Source: Caulobacter sp. NIBR2454 (lineage in GTDB: Bacteria > Pseudomonadota > Alphaproteobacteria > Caulobacterales > Caulobacteraceae). Taken from it: a DNA stretch of 64,000 nucleotides. The first letter of the stretch is position 1. Every line of letters begins with the position of its first letter. This document shows, in pieces, positions 47,786-56,724 of the stretch. Made by a program: the position numbers and the translations under genes. The stretch spans positions 744,001-808,000 of the forward strand of contig NZ_CP114871.1 of NCBI RefSeq assembly GCF_027474405.1. Reading direction: 5' to 3'. Below the pieces are notes generated by a model, which did not search any database, was not told the origin of the DNA, and saw nothing but the letters and a program-made list of their open reading frames with translations.

Positions 47786-48733
47786 ATGACCCGCATCTCC
47801 ACCGCCGGCAATTACAGCTCGATGCTGACCAACCTGTCCCGCGCGCAAGTCGAGCAGGCCAAGTGGGGCGACCAGATCTCCACCAAGCAGGTCGCCACCG
47901 ACCTCAAGGGCTTCGCCAAGAACGCCGAGTACATCACTGCGCTCAAGAACGTGCAGAGCAAGGTCGGGTCGTTCCTGGAGCAGAACACCCTCATCACCGA
48001 CAAGCTGTCGATGCAGGACGTGGCGCTCAGCCGGGCGGCCGACACGGCGCAGAACATCCGCACCTCGGTGACCGAGGCCATCGCCGCCGGCAACGCCGAC
48101 ACCATGATGGAGCAACTGCAGAGCTACTTCGCTGACGCCGTTTCCGCGCTGAACACCCAACATCAGGGCCAGTTCCTGTTCGCGGGCGGCAAGATCGACA
48201 CTCAGCCGGTCGTCGCCTCCAGCCTGGAAGACCTGACGCCGCCGCTGCCGGCGACGCCTGCGGAACTGGCCGATCAGATCACCGCCCAGTTCACCAACGA
48301 CAAGTTCACAGCCTCCATCCGCCTCAATGAGACGGCGACCATCAACCCGTCCTTCCATGCCGACACCCTGGGCGGCCCGTTGTTCACCGTGCTCCAGAAC
48401 ATCCAGGTCTATGTTGAGGAGAACGGCGACTTCGACGGCAACCTTACCCAGGAGCAGTCGGACTTCCTCAAGTCCCAGCTGCCGCTGCTGGACGACGCCC
48501 GCAAGGGGCTGATCGACGAGACCGCCCGCAACGGCATGCTGCAGAACCGGGTCGAGCAGGCGGCCGGCATCCTCAAGGAGCGCGAGAGCGGTATGGAGGT
48601 GATGATCGGCGGCATCGTCGACGCCGACTACGCCGCCGCCTCGGTGCGTTTGAATATCGCCCAGCTGTCCCTGGAGGGCTCGGCGCGCGTGTTCTCCCTG
48701 CTGTCCGGCTCTTCCATCCTGGATGTGCTCTGA
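47786..48733 (+). CDS. flgL: Flagellar hook-associated protein FlgL (HAP3)
   Basis: A 315-residue flagellin-like junction protein with the N-terminal ISTAGNYSSMLTNLSRAQVEQAKWGDQISTKQVATDLKGF and a C-terminal helical region ending SARVFSLLSGSSILDVL. It sits between FlgK and the filament. The 2-bp gap to flgK indicates one operon under the sigma-54 promoter. Confidence 0.94.
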   Translation: MTRISTAGNYSSMLTNLSRAQVEQAKWGDQISTKQVATDLKGFAKNAEYITALKNVQSKVGSFLEQNTLITDKLSMQDVALSRAADTAQNIRTSVTEAIAAGNADTMMEQLQSYFADAVSALNTQHQGQFLFAGGKIDTQPVVASSLEDLTPPLPATPAELADQITAQFTNDKFTASIRLNETATINPSFHADTLGGPLFTVLQNIQVYVEENGDFDGNLTQEQSDFLKSQLPLLDDARKGLIDETARNGMLQNRVEQAAGILKERESGMEVMIGGIVDADYAAASVRLNIAQLSLEGSARVFSLLSGSSILDVL

Positions 48734-48779
48734 CGCCTGACCCTCGCAATCAGGGCTCCGCGCCGCTAAATAGCGGCCC

Positions 48780-49979
48780 ATGACCTTCTGCGAACTCGCC
48801 AAGCCCGCGCTCAAGCCCGTCAGCAGCCTCTCGGCCGCTGCGGTCGAGGCCGCGCGCGCGGCTGTCGGCTTGCCGGAAGGAACCCGCATCGTGGCTGCGA
48901 TGTCGGGTGGCGTGGACTCGACCGTCACCGCCGCCCTGCTCAAGGCCGCCGGCTATGACGTGGTGGGGGTGACCCTCCAACTCTATGATCATGGCGCCGC
49001 GGTCCAGAAGAAGGGCGCATGCTGCGCGGGTCAGGACATCCTCGACGCCCGCACGGCCGCCGACGGGATCGGAATCCCGCACTACGTTCTCGACTATGAG
49101 AGCCGCTTCAAGCAGCAGGTGATCGAGGAGTTCGCCGACGCTTATCTGCGCGGCGAGACGCCGATCCCGTGCGTACGCTGCAATCAGACGGTGAAGTTCC
49201 GCGACCTGCTGGATGTCGCCCGCGACCTGGGCGCCGCCGCCATGGCCACCGGCCACTATGTCCAGCGGTCGATGAGCGGTGAGCCGCAGCTGCGCCGCGC
49301 TGTCGATCCGGCGCGCGACCAGTCCTATTTCCTGTTCGCCACCACGCGCGAACAACTGGACTTCCTGCGCTTTCCGCTCGGGGGGCTGCACAAGCCGGAC
49401 GTGCGCCGGGTGGCCGAGGAGCTGGGCCTGTCTGTGGCCGACAAGCCTGACAGCCAGGACATCTGCTTTGTGCCCGAGGGCAAGTACACCACGGTCATCG
49501 ACCGTCTGCGCCCGCATGGCGCGGAGGCCGGCGATATTGTCCACCTCGACGGCCGGGTTCTGGGCCGGCACGAGGGCGTGACCCGCTACACCATCGGTCA
49601 GCGCCGCGGTCTGAACATCGCCGTGGGCGATCCGCTGTTCGTGGTGCGCATCGACGCCGACGCACGCCAAGTGATCGTCGGCCCGCGCGAAGCGCTGCTG
49701 ACCACGGCCCTGACCCTGAAGGAAGGCAACTGGCTCGGCGATCAGACGACGCTTGAGGCCGCCTGCGCGGAAGGTCAGACGGTTCTGGCGCGGGTGCGCT
49801 CGACCCGCGAGCCTGTGCCAGGGCGTTTGACTCTGATCGACGGCGTTCCGGCGGTGGCTCTGGATGTGGCGGAAGAGGGCGTGGCCCCCGGACAGGCCTG
49901 CGTGCTCTACGATCCGGCCGACGTCTCGCGCGTTCTGGGCGGCGGTTTCATAGCGGGCGCGGTGCGGTTGAACGCCTAG
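48780..49979 (+). CDS. mnmA: tRNA-specific 2-thiouridylase MnmA
   Basis: A 399-residue PP-loop enzyme that puts sulfur on U34 of tRNA Lys, Glu and Gln. The P-loop SGGVDS is at 42-47. The catalytic cysteines are Cys134 in [11 protein letters not shown] and Cys229 in DSQDICFV. The N-terminus carries about 35 residues before the domain; the ATG at 48780 is kept because no later start has a better context. Unrelated to the flagellar genes before it. Confidence 0.95.
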   Translation: MTFCELAKPALKPVSSLSAAAVEAARAAVGLPEGTRIVAAMSGGVDSTVTAALLKAAGYDVVGVTLQLYDHGAAVQKKGACCAGQDILDARTAADGIGIPHYVLDYESRFKQQVIEEFADAYLRGETPIPCVRCNQTVKFRDLLDVARDLGAAAMATGHYVQRSMSGEPQLRRAVDPARDQSYFLFATTREQLDFLRFPLGGLHKPDVRRVAEELGLSVADKPDSQDICFVPEGKYTTVIDRLRPHGAEAGDIVHLDGRVLGRHEGVTRYTIGQRRGLNIAVGDPLFVVRIDADARQVIVGPREALLTTALTLKEGNWLGDQTTLEAACAEGQTVLARVRSTREPVPGRLTLIDGVPAVALDVAEEGVAPGQACVLYDPADVSRVLGGGFIAGAVRLNA

Positions 49980-49983
49980 GGCT

Positions 49984-50484
49984 TCAGCCCTCGGCTTCCA
50001 GAAGTTCCCGATCGGCGAGCGCCTCGCCGACAGTCTGGCTATCAGGGTTGTGCACCATTCGCAGATCGCGCGGCGCGACAGGCTCGCCGCAGTCCATGCA
50101 GACCAGGCCCGGCCGCAGCTTGTGGCCGCAGGGCTCGTGCAGGAAATGCAGGGGACCGTTCTCGCCGTACACGTGACGGTCGCCCCAATCGCTCAGGGTG
50201 ATCAGCACGGGACGCAGGTCCTTGCCCTTGTCGGTCAGGCGATACTCGAAACGGGGCGGGTGCTCGCTGTAGCGGCGCTTTTCCATCACCCCGTGCGCGA
50301 CCAGGGTCTTCAGGCGCGCGGCCAGGACGTTGCGAGCGACGCCGAGGCTTTCCTGCCACTGATCGAACCGGCGCACCCCGCGAAAGGCGTCCCGCAGGAT
50401 GAGCAGGGTCCAGGGATCACCCACCACTTCAAGCGTGGCGGCGACGGAGCAGCGCTCTTTTGAATAGTCGGCGGTCCGGCCCAT
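49984..50484 (-). CDS. HxlR-family transcriptional regulator
   Basis: A 166-residue winged-helix regulator with the HxlR start CSVAATLEVVGDPWTLLILRDAFRGVRRFDQW and Cys12, often redox- or ligand-active in this family. A C-terminal ribbon-like tail has HEPCGHKLRPGLVCMDCGEPV (cysteines 119, 129, 132), seen in other HxlR proteins. It is divergent from the thiolase gene, with a 41-bp dyad between them, suggesting autoregulation and thiolase control. Confidence 0.9.
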   Translation of the reverse strand: MGRTADYSKERCSVAATLEVVGDPWTLLILRDAFRGVRRFDQWQESLGVARNVLAARLKTLVAHGVMEKRRYSEHPPRFEYRLTDKGKDLRPVLITLSDWGDRHVYGENGPLHFLHEPCGHKLRPGLVCMDCGEPVAPRDLRMVHNPDSQTVGEALADRELLEAEG

Positions 50485-50523
50485 TTGGCGAGGGTGACCG
50501 TTTCCCCGGCGGAAGGCAAGAGG

Positions 50524-50564
50524 GTTGCGTTTCAGAACCGAACAAGTAAGTTCTTAATCGCAAC
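50524..50564. promoter_or_regulatory. 41-bp two-level dyad upstream of hxlR
   Basis: GTTGCG-N4-AGAAC is followed, after an 11-bp centre, by GTTCT-N4-CGCAAC. All four arms are perfectly complementary with equal 4-bp gaps. It is 40-80 bp before the hxlR start, a likely HxlR operator. Confidence 0.55.
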
Positions 50565-50718
50565 TCAATTCCGTCGCGTCGTTCATCCACCCTTCGGCGC
50601 GGACGGGTGAGCGGCATTTCCGGTGACTTCGGCCGGGCCGCCCTCCAGGGGAGCCCGGCCGCTCTTTTCCAGGGCTTCGGAAGGGCTTAAGTCCGCCCCA
50701 AGCAGAGGAAACAAGAAA

Positions 50719-51903
50719 ATGAACTCCGATCCCGTCGTCATCGCCTCCTACGCCCGTACGCCCATGGGTGGCTTCCAGGGCGTGTTGTCCGGCGCCAAGG
50801 CCACCGAGCTGGGCGCCGTGGCGGTCAAGGCCGCGCTGGAGCGCGCCGGTCTGTCCGCCGACAAGGTCGAGCAGATCATCATGGGCTGCGTCCTGCCCGC
50901 CGGTCTGGGCCAGGCTCCCGCCCGGCAGGCCGCCCTGGGCGCCGGTCTGCCGAAATCGGTCGAGGCGACGACGGTCAACAAGATGTGCGGCAGCGGCCTG
51001 CAGGCCGCGATGATGGCGCATGACGCCTTGCTGGCCGGAACGGCGGACATCATCGTCGCCGGCGGCATGGAAAGCATGACCAATGCGCCATACCTGCTGG
51101 CCAAGCATCGCGGCGGCGCCCGCATCGGCCACGACCGCATTCTCGACAGCATGTACCTGGACGGTCTGGAGGACGCCTATGAGCCAGGCCGCCTGATGGG
51201 CAGCTTCGCCGAGGAATCGGCCGCCGCCTATCAGTTCACGCGCGAGGATCAGGACGCCTACGCCATTGAAAGTCTCTCTCGCGCTCGCACGGCGGTCGAG
51301 AGCGGCGCCTTCGCCCGCGAGATCGCTCCGGTCACCGTCTCCGGCCGCAAGGGCGACACGGTTGTCGACCAGGACGAGCAGCCGCTGAAGGCGGACCCGG
51401 CCAAGATTCCGACCCTGCGCCCCGCTTTCTCACGCGACGGCACCATCACCGCCGCCAACGCCAGTTCGATCAGCGATGGGGCCGCGGCTCTGGTCCTGAC
51501 CCGCGCCAGTGTGGCCGAGAAGTTGGGCCTGCCGGTGGTCGCGCGGATCGTCGCCCACGCCGCTCACGCCCATGAGCCCGGCCAGTTTACGACCGCGCCT
51601 GTGCCCGCCATGAAGAAGGCCTTGGCCAAGGCCGGCTGGTCGGTTTCCGATGTCGATCTGTGGGAGGTCAACGAGGCCTTCGCCGTGGTGGCGATGATCG
51701 CGCAACGCGAGCTCGGCATCGACCACGAGAAGCTGAATGTGAATGGCGGCGCCTGCGCCCTGGGTCATCCGATCGGCGCTTCCGGCGCGCGCATTCTGGC
51801 GACCCTGCTGTCGGCGCTGGAGGCGCGCGGCGCCAGCAAGGGCATGGCGTCCCTGTGCATCGGCGGCGGCGAGGCCGTGGCCATGGCGGTGGAGCGGGTC
51901 TGA
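50719..51903 (+). CDS. Acetyl-CoA C-acetyltransferase (thiolase)
   Basis: A 394-residue thiolase that condenses or cleaves acetoacetyl-CoA or longer 3-ketoacyl-CoA. The nucleophile is Cys90 in NKMCGSG, and the acid-base residues are His350 in ALGHPIGASGAR and Cys380 in SLCIGGGEA. Length and motifs fit PhaA/AtoB types, but substrate length cannot be decided. ATG 50719 (MNSDPVVIASYARTP) has an AGAGGAAA upstream. Followed by a small GNAT gene after 45 bp. Confidence 0.94.
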   Translation: MNSDPVVIASYARTPMGGFQGVLSGAKATELGAVAVKAALERAGLSADKVEQIIMGCVLPAGLGQAPARQAALGAGLPKSVEATTVNKMCGSGLQAAMMAHDALLAGTADIIVAGGMESMTNAPYLLAKHRGGARIGHDRILDSMYLDGLEDAYEPGRLMGSFAEESAAAYQFTREDQDAYAIESLSRARTAVESGAFAREIAPVTVSGRKGDTVVDQDEQPLKADPAKIPTLRPAFSRDGTITAANASSISDGAAALVLTRASVAEKLGLPVVARIVAHAAHAHEPGQFTTAPVPAMKKALAKAGWSVSDVDLWEVNEAFAVVAMIAQRELGIDHEKLNVNGGACALGHPIGASGARILATLLSALEARGASKGMASLCIGGGEAVAMAVERV

Positions 51904-51948
51904 GCCCGCCGCGTTCAGCAGACGACCCAAACGCAAGGAAACCAGACG

Positions 51949-52221
51949 ATGGCGGAGACCTTCACCGACAACGCGCAAGCCGGGCGCTATGAGCTCGATG
52001 TCGATGGCAAGCTGGCCTGGGCGGATTACCGCCGACATGACGGGGTGCTTATCATCCCGCACGTCGAAGCGGAGATGGCGCTTCGCGGGACGGGGGCGGC
52101 CGATCGGCTGATGCGGCAAGTGGCCGTGGCGGCGAAGGCTGAAGGGACCCGGATCATTCCGACCTGCGGCTATGCACAAGCTTGGTTGCGGCGGCACGAG
52201 CCGGAACTGATCGCGGGCTGA
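51949..52221 (+). CDS. Small GNAT-like acetyltransferase (YjdJ/NATD1 type)
   Basis: A 90-residue single-domain protein of the COG2388 type. It has the beta-hairpin YELDVDGKLAWADYRRHDGVLIIPHVEAEMALRGTGAADRLMRQV (acetyl-CoA loop RGTGAA) and ends IIPTCGYAQAWLRRHEPE. The function is unknown. AGGAAACC lies before the ATG. It is probably co-transcribed with the thiolase. Confidence 0.88.
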   Translation: MAETFTDNAQAGRYELDVDGKLAWADYRRHDGVLIIPHVEAEMALRGTGAADRLMRQVAVAAKAEGTRIIPTCGYAQAWLRRHEPELIAG

Positions 52222-52229
52222 GCGGCGAG

Positions 52230-52247
52230 GGGCGGTAAGAACCGCCC
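52230..52247. terminator. Hairpin between convergent genes
   Basis: GGGCGGT (52230-52236) pairs with ACCGCCC (52241-52247) around a 4-nt loop. It can serve both the gnat-like gene and the opposing hypothetical gene, though T-runs are weak. Confidence 0.45.
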
Positions 52248-52267
52248 TTCACGGTCTCGCCGTCTTC

Positions 52268-52552
52268 TCAGCGGCTCGTGCGGGCCAGGATCGCGTCCAG
52301 CGCTTGGACCCGAATGCCGGTCTCATCGGCCAGCCGCTTGGCCAGCTCGCGAGCGCCGACGGGATAGGCCTCGCCGCCTTCGGCGATTTCTTCCGAAATC
52401 TTGGCGACCTGGGTCATGGCGTTTTCCAGCGCCGCCAGGTGCTCACGGGCGACCGAACGGGCTTCGGCCTGAAGGCGCATCACGCGCTGGCTGATGGTCT
52501 CGCCCGAAGAGCGCGGGGCGATATCGGTAACGACGGCAAGAGAAGCGGACAT
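52268..52552 (-). CDS. Conserved hypothetical helical protein
   Basis: A 94-residue cytoplasmic protein that I do not assign to a named family. After a short polar N-terminus it is predicted all-helical (ISQRVMRLQAEARSVAREHLAALENAMTQVAKISEEIAEGG), with a second helical part (ARELAKRLADETGIRVQALDAILAR). No signal peptide, cysteine or catalytic motif is visible. It has coding-like composition in its own transcription unit. Confidence 0.72.
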   Translation of the reverse strand: MSASLAVVTDIAPRSSGETISQRVMRLQAEARSVAREHLAALENAMTQVAKISEEIAEGGEAYPVGARELAKRLADETGIRVQALDAILARTSR

Positions 52553-52742
52553 CGGTCAAAATCCTCTTGTGGATAAGGGTTCGGGGCGCCGCCGCAGGCT
52601 GGGGTGATCAGCCTGGAAGCAACGCACCCACGGTGGAGATAAGCGCTGCGGTCTTCGAAAGTTCCGCAGCCTCAGACTGACATCGGGCGCCTGTGGCGCC
52701 TTGGACGCAGGCTTGCCGATTTGAGTGAGGCGGAGGCGTTGC

Positions 52743-53249
52743 TCAGTCGCCGTCGTCGATAAGTCCCGGCGCCTGCCCATCCGGACAAGGCCCCTCATAG
52801 CGCCCCACGCTGACCAGCTTCAATTGACGCGGCCGAGAGTCGGGACCGGGGCGGGTGATCTCGATCTCCGCCCGCATGGTGCTGCGGAAGTCGCCGGTGA
52901 AGCGCGCCCGGACCAGCGTTTCACCCCCTTCGTGACGGCATCGCGCGGTGACCAGATAGATGCGGCCCACGCGCATCATGGAGAGCGTGGGGCAGCGCGC
53001 CTGGGCCTCGCCCATGCTCAGGGCCAGGCTGTGGTCCTGGCCGATGCACTGGACCAAGGTGTCTGGCGGACTGTCGCCCGTGCGCGTGCTGGTCCGCCAT
53101 ATACCCGGTTCGAGCCGCGGCATGTCTTCGGGGGTGATGGGCCGTGCGGCGCCCTCGCCATTGTCGGAGTGCTCGGAACATGCGGCCGGGATCAGCCCGA
53201 GGAGCCCAGCCAGCGCAAGCGTCCGTATGGCGGTCGCGGCGCGGCGCAA
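52743..53249 (-). CDS. DUF3617-type lipoprotein
   Basis: A 168-residue exported protein. The signal peptide ends in a lipobox-like PAAC (Cys24), then comes the DUF3617 pattern: RLEPGIWRTSTRTG, a CIGQDHS-type cysteine, CPTLSMMRVG and CRHEGGETLVRARFTGDFRSTMRAEI. Paired cysteines may form disulfides in the periplasm. The function is unknown. Confidence 0.8.
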   Translation of the reverse strand: MRRAATAIRTLALAGLLGLIPAACSEHSDNGEGAARPITPEDMPRLEPGIWRTSTRTGDSPPDTLVQCIGQDHSLALSMGEAQARCPTLSMMRVGRIYLVTARCRHEGGETLVRARFTGDFRSTMRAEIEITRPGPDSRPRQLKLVSVGRYEGPCPDGQAPGLIDDGD

Positions 53250-53338
53250 GGGCTAGCTCCACAAGGACTTGAAGGCATCACAGCCCTACAGGTCGCTCGC
53301 GTTGTCGCTATTCAGATCGTGCTTTAAGCGGGCGCGCT

Positions 53339-54004
53339 TTAGACGTTACTGGTTGAAGACCCTAGAAGGGGGAGTATCTCAGCTTCTAGGCGTTGGACCA
53401 TAGTATCGAGATCGACGTTCACTGGATCAGGCTTGTTTCTTGCCTGAGCAAGGTATTCCCAGAAAACCTCTTCAAAGCCCACTTCGGTTGCTCTATCCCC
53501 ACCGTCCCGAAGGGATCCGTAGGTAATAGCTGCGGAGTAGACGCTTGCGCGTTTTTGCCAAATAATTCGGAATGATTCTTCTATATCATTGCCGTAATAA
53601 GCTCGGCAAAGAGGTAGATTTTCCCAGTAATCGTCCCAGAGCCGTTTATTTGCAAATATTCTATCAATAATGATTTGAGCGGATTCCATTCTCCGCTTTT
53701 CCCTGTCACTGGCTTCGTTATATGATGAGCCTGATTGAAGCTTTTCCTGAGCAGCTGAAGTTTCGCCGCCGGACGATCCTGGGCTTCTAATTCCTTTAAA
53801 GGCGTCCAGCGCTTTATAAGCGATTGTAAGGAGCCGCTCCCCAACTGCCATCTTGCGCTCAACTTGCCGTTCGCGAAGCCAATCGTTCAGACGTTTCGAA
53901 CCAAACCAAGCGGCACCGCCAACTACAACTGCATTGGCGAAGCCCGCCCAAGCCTGCATCCATGAACCGGTTGCGTTCCAATCGATGTCGGAGCACCAGG
54001 CCAT
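53339..54004 (-). CDS. Orphan hypothetical protein of A+T-richer composition
   Basis: A 221-residue protein with no family I recognise. One hydrophobic helix near the N-terminus (about 13-35, GSWMQAWAGFANAVVVGGAAWFG) is followed by basic residues and a long charged helical domain. The DNA is visibly richer in A+T and uses codons such as ATA, TTA and AGA that the neighbours avoid, suggesting horizontal gain. It sits directly downstream of cobS (6 bp), where cobT is usually found. Confidence 0.75.
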   Translation of the reverse strand: MAWCSDIDWNATGSWMQAWAGFANAVVVGGAAWFGSKRLNDWLRERQVERKMAVGERLLTIAYKALDAFKGIRSPGSSGGETSAAQEKLQSGSSYNEASDREKRRMESAQIIIDRIFANKRLWDDYWENLPLCRAYYGNDIEESFRIIWQKRASVYSAAITYGSLRDGGDRATEVGFEEVFWEYLAQARNKPDPVNVDLDTMVQRLEAEILPLLGSSTSNV

Positions 54005-54010
54005 AAACGC

Positions 54011-55030
54011 CTAAGCCACCCGCACCCGCGCCGCGCTTTCGGGCAGGTCCTGGCCGAAGGCGCGCTGGAAGAACTCCGCCACGGTGGGCCGCTCCAGTTC
54101 GTCGCACTTGTTCAGGAAGGTCAGGCGGAAAGACAGAGCCATGTCCCCGCCGAAGATGTCTGCGTTCTGGGCCCAGGTGATCACGGTGCGCGGGCTCATG
54201 ACCGTGGAGATGTCGCCGTTCATGAAGGCGTTGCGGGTCATGTCGGCCACGCGGACCATGGCGGCGATCTTCTGGCGGCCTTCGGGGTTGTCGTAGGACG
54301 GGTTCTTGGCCAGCACGATCGCCCCCTCGACGTCGTGGTCGAGGTAGTTGAGCGTGGTGACGATCGACCAGCGGTCCATCTGGCCCTGATTGATCTGCTG
54401 GGTGCCGTGGTACAGCCCCGTCGTGTCGCCCAGACCAATGGTGTTGGTGGTGGAGAACAGACGGAAGTACGGGTTGGCGCGGATGACCCGGTTCTGATCG
54501 AGCAGGGTCAGCTTGCCGCCGGCCTCCAGCACGCGCTGGATGACGAACATCACGTCCGGGCGCCCGGCGTCGTACTCGTCGAACACCAGGGCGACGGGGC
54601 GCTGCAGCGTCCAGGGAAGGATGCCTTCGCGGAATTCGGTGATCTGCTTGCCGTCCTTCAGGACGATGGCGTCCTTGCCGACCAGATCGATGCGGCTGAC
54701 GTGACTGTCCAGGTTCACGCGGACCAGCGGCCAGTTCAGGCGCGCGGCCACCTGTTCGATGTGGGTCGACTTGCCCGTGCCGTGATAGCCTTGGACCATC
54801 ACCCGGCGGTCATAGGCGAACCCCGCGCAGATCGCCAAGGTCGTTTGCGGATCAAAGCGATAGGCCGCGTCGATCTCCGGCACATGCGGGTCGCGGTGCG
54901 AGAAATACGGGACCTTCATATCGCTATCGACGCCGAACGCCTCGCGCACGGTCACCCACTTGTCGGGGGTCAGGGTCAGCAGCGGATCGGTGGCGGAGGG
55001 GGTGTCGGCGAATTCGGGCATGATCTGCAA
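54011..55030 (-). CDS. cobS: Cobaltochelatase subunit CobS
   Basis: A 339-residue MoxR-like AAA+ ATPase of the aerobic cobaltochelatase (CobN-CobS-CobT), which inserts cobalt into hydrogenobyrinic acid diamide. Walker A is GYHGTGKST (81-89), the Walker B region reads VALVFDEYD, and [12 protein letters not shown] lies near the end. The usual partner cobT is not adjacent. The start is ATG 55030 or 55021. The J-domain gene and bolA upstream are its usual neighbours, separated here by two inserted genes. Confidence 0.93.
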   Translation of the reverse strand: MQIMPEFADTPSATDPLLTLTPDKWVTVREAFGVDSDMKVPYFSHRDPHVPEIDAAYRFDPQTTLAICAGFAYDRRVMVQGYHGTGKSTHIEQVAARLNWPLVRVNLDSHVSRIDLVGKDAIVLKDGKQITEFREGILPWTLQRPVALVFDEYDAGRPDVMFVIQRVLEAGGKLTLLDQNRVIRANPYFRLFSTTNTIGLGDTTGLYHGTQQINQGQMDRWSIVTTLNYLDHDVEGAIVLAKNPSYDNPEGRQKIAAMVRVADMTRNAFMNGDISTVMSPRTVITWAQNADIFGGDMALSFRLTFLNKCDELERPTVAEFFQRAFGQDLPESAARVRVA

Positions 55031-55050
55031 TTAGAACCTCGCGCCGCATA

Positions 55051-55080
55051 GGAAAAGGGGGTCCGTCGCCGGACCCCCTT
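55051..55080 (-). terminator. Terminator of the RcnB-like gene
   Basis: A perfect 11-bp stem, AAGGGGGTCCG (55055-55065) with CGGACCCCCTT (55070-55080), is followed on the minus strand by TTCC. It blocks read-through into cobS. Confidence 0.8.
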
Positions 55081-55098
55081 CCTTACCCTGCGTCAGGT

Positions 55099-55464
55099 CT
55101 AGTTATTGGCGATGATCACCGAGGCGATCAGGCCGGTGGCGACAGCAGCCAGGATGTAGTCGTTGTCAACGCGCTGCCAGCGGTAGCCGCGGGGCGGCGT
55201 GCGCAGGCCGTGACGCTTGTAGTCGCGGACGTAATAGCGCTCACCGCGATAGTTGGAGGCCAGACGCTGGCCCTTGGCGTAGCGGTGCCGTTCGGCGCGG
55301 CGCAGGTCTTTGCGGGCGTCCTTCACGTCGCGGCGGGCTTCGCGCACGTCCTGACGGGCTTCGCGAACATCGCGACGGTCGTTGTTGTGGCCGTAGGGCT
55401 GGGCGACGGCGATGGAGCCGCCAATCAGCGAGAGGGCCAGGGCGGCTGCGATGGTGCGTTTCAT
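55099..55464 (-). CDS. RcnB-family exported protein
   Basis: A 121-residue exported protein with a signal peptide (about 1-22, ending AVAQP). A charged heptad-like segment repeats DVREARxDV (about 30-58), and the RcnB-type end reads LRTPPRGYRWQRVDNDYILAAVATGLIASVI. RcnB proteins are linked to Ni/Co homeostasis, which is interesting beside cobS, but the family is broad. ATG 55464 follows AAGGAG at a proper distance. Confidence 0.82.
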   Translation of the reverse strand: MKRTIAAALALSLIGGSIAVAQPYGHNNDRRDVREARQDVREARRDVKDARKDLRRAERHRYAKGQRLASNYRGERYYVRDYKRHGLRTPPRGYRWQRVDNDYILAAVATGLIASVIIANN

Positions 55465-55584
55465 GATGGGGCTCCTTGTTACGATGAGCACATCATGGAC
55501 GAGCTCAACTGGCCCGGTGCTGAACGCGCCGGTTCGGCTACCGTTCATGTTTCAGTTGTGAAATGTCGCTTGCTCCTGCCCATC

Positions 55585-55990
55585 CCGCTCATCCCGGCGA
55601 AGGCCGGGATCCAAGCTGGGGGCGGGTATCACCCCCGCGTCAGAACGGCAGCAGGTCGTTCAATCTCTGCGACAGGTCGGCCCAGTACGGATTTTCAGTT
55701 TCGATCAGGCGGACCTTCCAGTCTCGGCGCCATTCCTTGATCTGCCGCTCCCGGCGAAAGGCGGCCTCCCGCGTCTCGTGACCCTCGAACCAGACCAGTT
55801 GTGTGACGCCGTACTTGGCCGTGAAGCCCTTGCGAACCTTGTTCTGATGTTCCCATACCCGATGCGCGAGGTTGTCCGTGGAGCCCGTGTAGAGGGTGCC
55901 TGCCGGACCGCTGGCGAGGATGTAGGTGTAGAACACGCCGTGCTTCCTGTCCGCCTCAGCATGGATCCCGGCCTTCGCCGGGATGAGCGG
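55585..55990. mobile_element. GIY-YIG cassette bounded by 29-bp perfect inverted repeats
   Basis: The 29-bp ends at 55585-55613 and 55962-55990 are exact reverse complements. The left end begins CCGCTCATCCCGGCGAAGG and closes CCGGGATCCA. Between them lies only the GIY-YIG gene. Complementarity stops precisely at both outer and inner edges. The same element occurs as a gene-free pair at 14.5 kb. Mobility is inferred; no target duplication was recognised. Confidence 0.65.
55640..55936 (-). CDS. GIY-YIG nuclease-domain protein
   Basis: A 98-residue single-domain protein of the UPF0213/YhbQ-like GIY-YIG group. The YTYIL strand (3-7), YTG strand (LYTGSTDNL, 15-23), Arg26 and the likely metal-binding Glu63 (RRERQIKEWR) are all present, so the nuclease fold looks intact. 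It has a GTG start at 55936. It lies within the inverted-repeat cassette. Its role may be repair, restriction or movement of the repeat. Confidence 0.88.
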   Translation of the reverse strand: MFYTYILASGPAGTLYTGSTDNLAHRVWEHQNKVRKGFTAKYGVTQLVWFEGHETREAAFRRERQIKEWRRDWKVRLIETENPYWADLSQRLNDLLPF

Positions 55991-56017
55991 TAGTAGAAGC
56001 TTAGCTTTAACTGGAGA

Positions 56018-56665
56018 TCAGACCAGCTTGGCCTTCTGGAGCGTCTTGTAAGCCTTGATCACCCGCTGGAGCTTGTGCTCGGCCGAGCGGTCGCCGCCGT
56101 TGGCGTCCGGGTGGCAGCGCTTGAGCAGTTCCTTGTAGCGGGCCTTGATGGCCGGACCGTCGGCCGTGGCGTCCAGGTCCAGGTCGGCCAGGGCGCCGCG
56201 TTCCAGCTTGCCCAGGTGCCGGCCAGCGGACTCCGCCGCTTCCGCGCGCCGCCGCGCGGCGGCGAATACGCCAAAGGGGTCGTTGAACGCGCGCTTGTCG
56301 CGTGCGGCGGCGGCGGCGGCCTCGCGCGAATTGGCGTCGGCCTTGAATGACCAGGTCGGACGGTCGCCGGTGGCGCGGGCCTCCATATGGCGGCGCATCT
56401 CGCCCTCGCTCATCCCGGCGAAGAAGTCCCAGCGCTTGTTGTACTCGGCCGCGTGCGGCTGGCAGAACCAATAGTGCTGGTCCGGCAGGTCGCGCGACTT
56501 GGGGGCCCGCGCCGTGGCGGCGGCCCGGCAATTGGCGTGATCGCAGGCGCGCTCGCCCGGCTTGAGGCGCAGAACGTCCTCCTGGCGGACGTGCAACGCC
56601 TCGTCCTCACCCTCTTTCGGAGGGCGGACACGGATGTCTTTGAACTTGGGCCGGTACTCGAACAT
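56018..56665 (-). CDS. J-domain (DnaJ-like) protein
   Basis: A 215-residue protein with an N-terminal FEYRPKFKDIRVRPP block, a Cys/His-rich middle (CDHANCRAAATARAP, then YWFCQPHAAEYNKRWDFF) that may bind zinc, and a C-terminal J domain with the HPD triad in KRCHPDANGGDRS. It probably stimulates an Hsp70. The type is typical of alphaproteobacteria beside cobS and bolA. The start MFEYRPKF (56665) is preferred to an upstream in-frame ATG at 56686. Confidence 0.9.
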   Translation of the reverse strand: MFEYRPKFKDIRVRPPKEGEDEALHVRQEDVLRLKPGERACDHANCRAAATARAPKSRDLPDQHYWFCQPHAAEYNKRWDFFAGMSEGEMRRHMEARATGDRPTWSFKADANSREAAAAAARDKRAFNDPFGVFAAARRRAEAAESAGRHLGKLERGALADLDLDATADGPAIKARYKELLKRCHPDANGGDRSAEHKLQRVIKAYKTLQKAKLV

Positions 56666-56724
56666 GGGATTCAGTCTAGGTCGCACCTAAATACGTTCAA
56701 GAATTGACAAGTCGGGAGACGCCG

